The notes beneath the pieces are model-generated. The model saw only the letters and a program-made list of their open reading frames with translations, had not been told where the DNA came from and made no database searches. From positions 1-9,957 of the forward strand of contig CALMVM010000185.1 of NCBI GenBank assembly GCA_937873255.1: a DNA stretch of 9,957 nt, read 5' to 3'. Origin of the DNA: an uncultured Verrucomicrobiota bacterium. Its GTDB lineage: Bacteria; Verrucomicrobiota; Verrucomicrobiia; Chthoniobacterales; SZAS-18. Of this stretch, positions 7,401-9,957 are shown in pieces. Within the stretch, counting starts at the first letter, position 1; each line of letters starts with the position of its first letter. The translations under genes were made by a program, and so were the position numbers.

Positions 7401-9574
7401 TCCCACATTGTTCCCCCGTAAGCTGGATAGGAATTCGATCCATTATTTATGCCGTCCGCAGGCTCGATATAAAATTTGTAGGTTCCAGATGGTTTAATTA
7501 GTGAAGTCAAGTACACGTTGCCATCGTATGTGTATCCGTAAGATAATCCGCCCATGTCAGTTTGCCTTACGAGATTCCCAGCAGCATCGTAAGAGAAGGT
7601 TGCCCGACGCCCAAATGGATCGTCAATCCATTGGACAAAACCTTGCGGATTGTAAGTAAAAACGCACTCCCGGTTCAGAGGATCTTTCACCTTTTGAATT
7701 GCTCCGTTCGTATCGTAAACGATGGTCACTTGATTGCCGTGACGATCAGTAATGCTTTTTAGCAATGAGCTTGTGCCATTCGGCAACATAGCATCTGGCA
7801 CGCCATAGCGGTAAACCGTTCCGTCCGGCAGTCCTAAACTGAATTCATAGTTACCTTGCGCCGTGAGCTTTGTCAGAGTGTTGAAGTTGCCCAAGGGATT
7901 CGTATAACCACCACCGCTCTTAGGCCGATAAATATCACCACGTCCCCCCGGCATGACGATGAGCACCGAGCCTTGTGGTACATTGCTGTTTGGTGACTCC
8001 ATCGCGTAGCTCGTGTATTTGAATACCCATTTGTTACCAAATGGTCGCATTTGATTGAGAGCATCTTGACTGTTGTAAGTGATTTCCATCTCGATCTTCG
8101 GCCCGAAACCGCAGTCATACCAGAGCGGTACATCGTCCACGCAGACGTTCAGATTGACCGGGTTCACAGACCAACCCGGCATTCCACAGGTCGTACAACC
8201 GCCGGGGCAGTCGTCAGGGCCAAGATCGCCAGGATAGCTCGGCAGCCCACAGCAGCCGCCTACTTCATCCATAAGGTCCATCTGCGAGGCAAGCACGATC
8301 CCCTCGGGTTGCCGATCCTGAAAGATCACCGCCAATCCTGAACATTGAGCCTCGAAGTTCGCAGAATCCATTTCTACCTCGTGCTTGAGACGCGGATCAT
8401 AGAGGCGAACACGCTTTTCGTCCGTGATGCCTTTGACGACCACGAAATGACGATCACGGTAATGTGCAACAAACGGCACCGGCAATTGTTCTAATTGTCC
8501 TGTGCCATCTGCCCGTACTGCCACTGCTTGTAACCCTGATTCTTGAGCAAGTTCCGTCAACTCACCCAAACTGTAACCATGCGAGGTGCGCCCTGGAAGC
8601 AACGCCACCCGGTCGGCCTCTACGTTCATACCTTTTTCACGCAAGACCAAAGCGATGCTCTCGGAACCACAGTTTCGCAGAGCCACTTCGTTGCTTTGAT
8701 AGTGGCTTACCTCTAGAAGCCAACGGTGTGCATAGGTCCGCCGCTCCCAACTCGTTTCCGTAGCAATCATTTCGGCGAACGCAGCCTTTGCTTCGTCTAA
8801 TTGTCCCTGTTGGACGTAGAGGATCGAGCGGCGCAGTTTAGCTTTCTGGTAGATGTCGGAACCCGCTGGTGCAGCGGCAAGAATTGATTCGAAGGAGTTC
8901 TTGGCTTGCTCCCAATTTCCAGAGAACTGCGATGCACAGCCCAAGTGCAGTTCTGCTTCACAGGCCCAAGGACTATCGGCGTGTTCGACGCGGTGCTGAT
9001 TGAGCAGCGTGACGGCTTGGTCGTACTGGTGGGCGTTCCACTTCTGCATGGCTTGGCCCATGAGGAGATTGTCGGCTTCTTGCTTCTTGCGCTTGACCGG
9101 ATCGGCAATCTTGGCTGGCTCTGCGTCAAACAAAGGCGAAAGCTCGCTACCAAGCTGTCCCGCCATGCGTAATTCCTCCTCGCTGGGCGTGCGGCTCAAA
9201 TCCAATTTTTGCAGATTGATTTTGGATTTGTAGAGGCCCCTTTCTCTGACTTTCCGCTCCGGTAGAACAGGTGCCTTGCTGGTTGCCATTGGTCCCAGTT
9301 TCGCGGGTGTGGGAAGTCCCATTGGCACGCGCAAATTGCTCAAAGTCGCCGTCGAACCGATATTCGACTGAGCCAATGCTCTGACCGCAGCCGGGGATGC
9401 AGTTGGCGCAGCAGGCGCTTGAGACGTCTGAACTGGCTGGGCATTTTGGGCCAATAACACATTACAGCCGCTTGGCGAGAAGATTAATACCACGAACAGC
9501 GCGCCGTGGGCATAACCAAGGAAGGCGGACAGGAGCCAGGAAAACGCCTTCAAGAACACGGATTTGGACTTCAT
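4448..9574 (-). CDS. RHS/YD-repeat protein with TPR and C39 peptidase domains, putative toxin
   Basis: 1708 residues, intact. Residues 1-45 form a long signal sequence (basic KSKSVFLK, hydrophobic 10-33, likely cleavage near AQNA). Residues 165-275 are about three TPR-like helix pairs. Residues 290-420 are a C39-like cysteine peptidase with C302 (NCGSESIA), H376 (DRHFVVV) and D393 (LYDP); the usual oxyanion Gln six before the Cys is E296. DLMDEVGG (433-440) resembles a C39 double-glycine site. Residues 441-490 are Cys-rich (CC, CPGGCTTCGMPGW). YD repeats run over about 605-1300, an Ig-like insertion over 1325-1390, and the RHS core over 1497-1602 (DHLGSVRDLVDGTGNLVARY to NLYAYVGSDPLNKVDPSGL). 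The last 106 residues are a hydrophobic, Gly/Ala-rich tip with Cys pairs. RHS cores form shells that enclose toxin tips, so export and delivery of a membrane-active tip is the likely role. It is preceded by a TSP3 gene and followed by the candidate immunity gene. A pyrimidine-rich leader precedes the ATG, with no clear Shine-Dalgarno. Confidence 0.92.
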   Translation of the reverse strand: MKSKSVFLKAFSWLLSAFLGYAHGALFVVLIFSPSGCNVLLAQNAQPVQTSQAPAAPTASPAAVRALAQSNIGSTATLSNLRVPMGLPTPAKLGPMATSKAPVLPERKVRERGLYKSKINLQKLDLSRTPSEEELRMAGQLGSELSPLFDAEPAKIADPVKRKKQEADNLLMGQAMQKWNAHQYDQAVTLLNQHRVEHADSPWACEAELHLGCASQFSGNWEQAKNSFESILAAAPAGSDIYQKAKLRRSILYVQQGQLDEAKAAFAEMIATETSWERRTYAHRWLLEVSHYQSNEVALRNCGSESIALVLREKGMNVEADRVALLPGRTSHGYSLGELTELAQESGLQAVAVRADGTGQLEQLPVPFVAHYRDRHFVVVKGITDEKRVRLYDPRLKHEVEMDSANFEAQCSGLAVIFQDRQPEGIVLASQMDLMDEVGGCCGLPSYPGDLGPDDCPGGCTTCGMPGWSVNPVNLNVCVDDVPLWYDCGFGPKIEMEITYNSQDALNQMRPFGNKWVFKYTSYAMESPNSNVPQGSVLIVMPGGRGDIYRPKSGGGYTNPLGNFNTLTKLTAQGNYEFSLGLPDGTVYRYGVPDAMLPNGTSSLLKSITDRHGNQVTIVYDTNGAIQKVKDPLNRECVFTYNPQGFVQWIDDPFGRRATFSYDAAGNLVRQTDMGGLSYGYTYDGNVYLTSLIKPSGTYKFYIEPADGINNGSNSYPAYGGTMWDDYRVTVTHPDGYAEEFYYDGYHRSGWHRDKLQFQSPLPISQAPKTAYAYSLPGGSGTNGVISQITYADGKYKTFGSFNSNSQAQYVRDENGGYTYYTFNPQGKVLTRQDPRGNTTTFTYMSNGIDLWKVTDAKNIKQQERMYFPGTRNISSITDATNHSTQLTYNTRGQVETITDGAGNSLAITYQYLTTTKSYPTERVTTTKQGTLVLGTEDFDELARTRAVTDADGMVLIYELDGLNRITKIVHSDGTSEQNDWGCCWLDKQIDRLGNTTTYWRNYFGQPLVVQNGADRLLQYEHDANGNMLTLYDESGNPTRWEYDSRNHMTKRTFADNSFYTYVFDGLGNLKQRTDAKGITVTYGYNLNNLLETISAPGLVTITYTYDPKVDWLVSMSDVTGTTTFGHDDVGRINSEDGPLTADVITTTYDGMGRVQTRTINNDINTKSTTLYDNLERLQTQANPLGNFSYGYRSSVSPRLASLTYPNGQVTSYEYDSSKDFMVKEIWNKSSNGQSTLSKFNYAYNSNDQIITWIQQFGATIQQYDLEYDAANRLSNATLSGSSIATKRQLWGYDDAGNRVSEQTDSAVGGSSFNALNQLSGQQGGGQITLRGQIDKPGTVTVNGQPANTKGDGTFTSKVQVAPGNNTVTVAAADLNGNSVTHNYQISTTAAVANRTLIYDQDGNLTDDGTHTYEWDPLDRLTAINYTGTNQRTEFSYDGFWRRAQVLEKTGGTVTKSTKLLWASGEAQPLEERDGSTNAVLCRYYDQGKQIGGTSYYFTRDHLGSVRDLVDGTGNLVARYDYDLWGKQTQTFGNIDAGVGFAGLSFHAASGLSLTPYRAYSADLGRWMSRDPLPRAEVSADGPNLYAYVGSDPLNKVDPSGLCSNCLTNCMLANGAGWAMAALGISAFTAGTLPKPFGAGNLGGGPFTTGLSLLENLLGRLGIGAIGLRAAGRFLNPIGDCISAAAAGFLAGLLLGCAGVCASDSSAY
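4451..4768 (-). other. RHS C-terminal tip: hydrophobic Cys-containing domain
   Basis: Residues 1603-1708 follow the DPSGL motif, where RHS cores end and variable toxin tips begin. The tip starts CSNCLTNC, then has hydrophobic stretches GWAMAALGISAFTAG (1617-1631), LSLLENLLGRLGIGAIGLRA (1651-1670) and CISAAAAGFLAGLLLGCAGVC (1681-1701). There are six cysteines in two clusters and a Gly/Pro/Phe-rich middle. There is no nuclease or deaminase motif. The pattern suggests a membrane-inserting or pore-forming domain, which would match a membrane-anchored immunity protein. This is an inference from composition. Confidence 0.5.
5405..5602 (-). other. Ig-like (glucodextranase-B-like) insertion in the RHS protein
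   Basis: Residues 1325-1390 break the YD-repeat pattern. They read as a small beta-sandwich: GGQITLRGQIDKPGTVTVNG, then GTFTSKVQVAPGNNTVTVAA and HNYQIS. The alternating hydrophobic strands and the closing GxNTVTVxAxDxxGN phrase are typical of Ig-like or glucodextranase-B domains in surface proteins. It lies between the YD repeats and the RHS core and may protrude from the shell. Confidence 0.6.
8255..8281 (-). other. Double-glycine motif, possible C39 processing site
   Basis: Residues 432-440 read MDLMDEVGG, just after the C39-like domain and directly before two cysteines (441-442). Double-glycine leaders usually have an acidic residue at -8 and a hydrophobic one at -7 (as in ELMEISGG); here these are D and L. 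Position -4 is E instead of the usual aliphatic residue, a mismatch. Cleavage here would free the RHS part from the TPR-C39 part. Confidence 0.35.
8315..8707 (-). other. C39-like cysteine peptidase domain of the RHS protein
   Basis: Residues 290-420 follow the C39 order: C302 with G303, a GYSLGELTELAQESGLQAVAV segment of the family type (helix then strand, 333-353), LPVPFVAHY (364-372), H376 in RHFVVV and D393 in YDP. Cys-His spacing is 74 residues and His-Asp spacing 17, both usual for the family. The position of the oxyanion-hole Gln is occupied by E296, so activity is likely but not certain. Confidence 0.75.
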
Positions 9575-9603
9575 GATAGGAAGAGAGAAAGTTCGCGGGA
9601 CCT

Positions 9604-9957
9604 TTAATTCAGGAGGGTGATGCCGCTCGTCGGGGAAGTGATGGTAATGACTGGCGGCGTGTGGTCGTTGAGCCGGGTGCCAGGATATTGTGTACTGGAT
9701 GGATCGGTGGGATAGGCGTCCTGCCCATCGGGCACTCCGTCGCCGTCGCTGTCACGCACGAAGGGGTTTGTGCCGCGTTGAATTTCGATGGAGTTGGTCA
9801 CACCGTCGCCGTCCATGTCCAAGTTTGTCAGGCTGATGCCCAGCCGGTAGGCCACGCCGTCGAGAATGCCGTCGCCGTTGGTGTCCGGGTTCATCGGATC
9901 GGAGCCGAGCCGGTATTCGAGCAGGTTGCGCAGACCGTCATGATCGGGATCGTCGTT
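9604..9957 (-). CDS. C-terminal end of a thrombospondin type-3 repeat protein (partial)
   Basis: The frame is open from the window edge to TAA at 9604-9606, giving 117 residues. An ATG at 9894 exists, but the upstream codons (NDDPDHDGLRNLLEYRLGSD) continue the same repeat, so the gene begins outside the window. The sequence holds three to four TSP3-like calcium-binding units: NDDPDHDGLRNLLEY, MNPDTNGDGILDG, LDMDGDGVTNSIE and VRDSDGDGVPDGQDAYP. The Asp residues of each DxDxDG loop bind Ca2+ in this family, which is found in secreted and surface proteins. It ends with DHTPPVITITSPTSGITLLN, a phrase usually opening an Ig-like domain, here followed at once by the stop. The RHS ATG is 29 bp downstream, so the two are very likely one operon with linked roles at the cell surface. 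Confidence 0.85.
   Translation of the reverse strand, partial: NDDPDHDGLRNLLEYRLGSDPMNPDTNGDGILDGVAYRLGISLTNLDMDGDGVTNSIEIQRGTNPFVRDSDGDGVPDGQDAYPTDPSSTQYPGTRLNDHTPPVITITSPTSGITLLN

Noticed and set aside
9440..9574. Lipoprotein signal at Cys37 of the RHS protein
   Set aside because: The four residues before the Cys are SPSG, with Pro where the lipobox needs Leu, Val or Ile. Ordinary signal-peptidase cleavage near AQNA fits better.
1..9957. CRISPR array, tRNA, rRNA or insertion sequence
   Set aside because: No regularly spaced direct repeats, no cloverleaf-like stretch and no transposase-like frame were seen by eye on either strand.

Overview
The window looks like a soil or freshwater bacterium of the Verrucomicrobia/Planctomycetes kind. 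This rests on gene content, not a marker gene: a secreted RHS/YD-repeat protein with an N-terminal TPR plus C39-peptidase region, a preceding protein with thrombospondin type-3 calcium-binding repeats, and mostly poor Shine-Dalgarno sequences. The phylum is an inference. By eye, bases 1 to about 3650 are clearly GC-rich, and the part from about 3750 rightwards is more AT-rich, so two blocks of different origin may meet there.

Left block (1-3636), accessory genes. A partial plus-strand gene ends at 326. It is followed by about 430 bp without a gene that holds a nested inverted-repeat element (about 455-590). Next comes a divergent pair sharing a 117-bp spacer: a minus-strand HEPN-like protein (760-1488) and a plus-strand protein with an E-GAD-QAK signature of the PD-(D/E)XK (Mrr-like) nuclease fold (1606-2226). 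The nuclease tail runs head-on into the end of a minus-strand membrane-anchored coiled-coil protein (2166-2819). That reading frame is interrupted by one in-frame TAG at 2379-2381, yet the 70 codons after the TAG still read as good protein. Upstream of it on the same strand is an XRE-type regulator (2881-3636). The block has the look of a small defence or mobile-derived cluster, partly decaying.

Spacer (3637-4029). No convincing gene; one perfect TTGACA/TGTCAA inverted repeat lies at 3797-3812.

Right block (4030-9957), all minus strand, one apparent operon read from right to left. First is the C-terminus of a TSP3-repeat protein (9604-9957, cut by the window edge). After 29 bp comes a 1708-residue RHS protein (4448-9574), and one base after its stop a 138-residue membrane-anchored protein (4030-4446). 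The RHS protein reads signal sequence, TPR helices, C39-like cysteine peptidase, a double-glycine motif and Cys-rich linker, YD repeats, an Ig-like insertion, the RHS core ending in DPSGL, and a 106-residue hydrophobic, Cys-containing tip. The simplest reading is a polymorphic-toxin module: the core encloses and presents the tip, the C39 domain may process the precursor at the double glycine, and the tightly coupled downstream gene is the candidate immunity protein. All assignments come from reading the sequence by eye; no database search was made.
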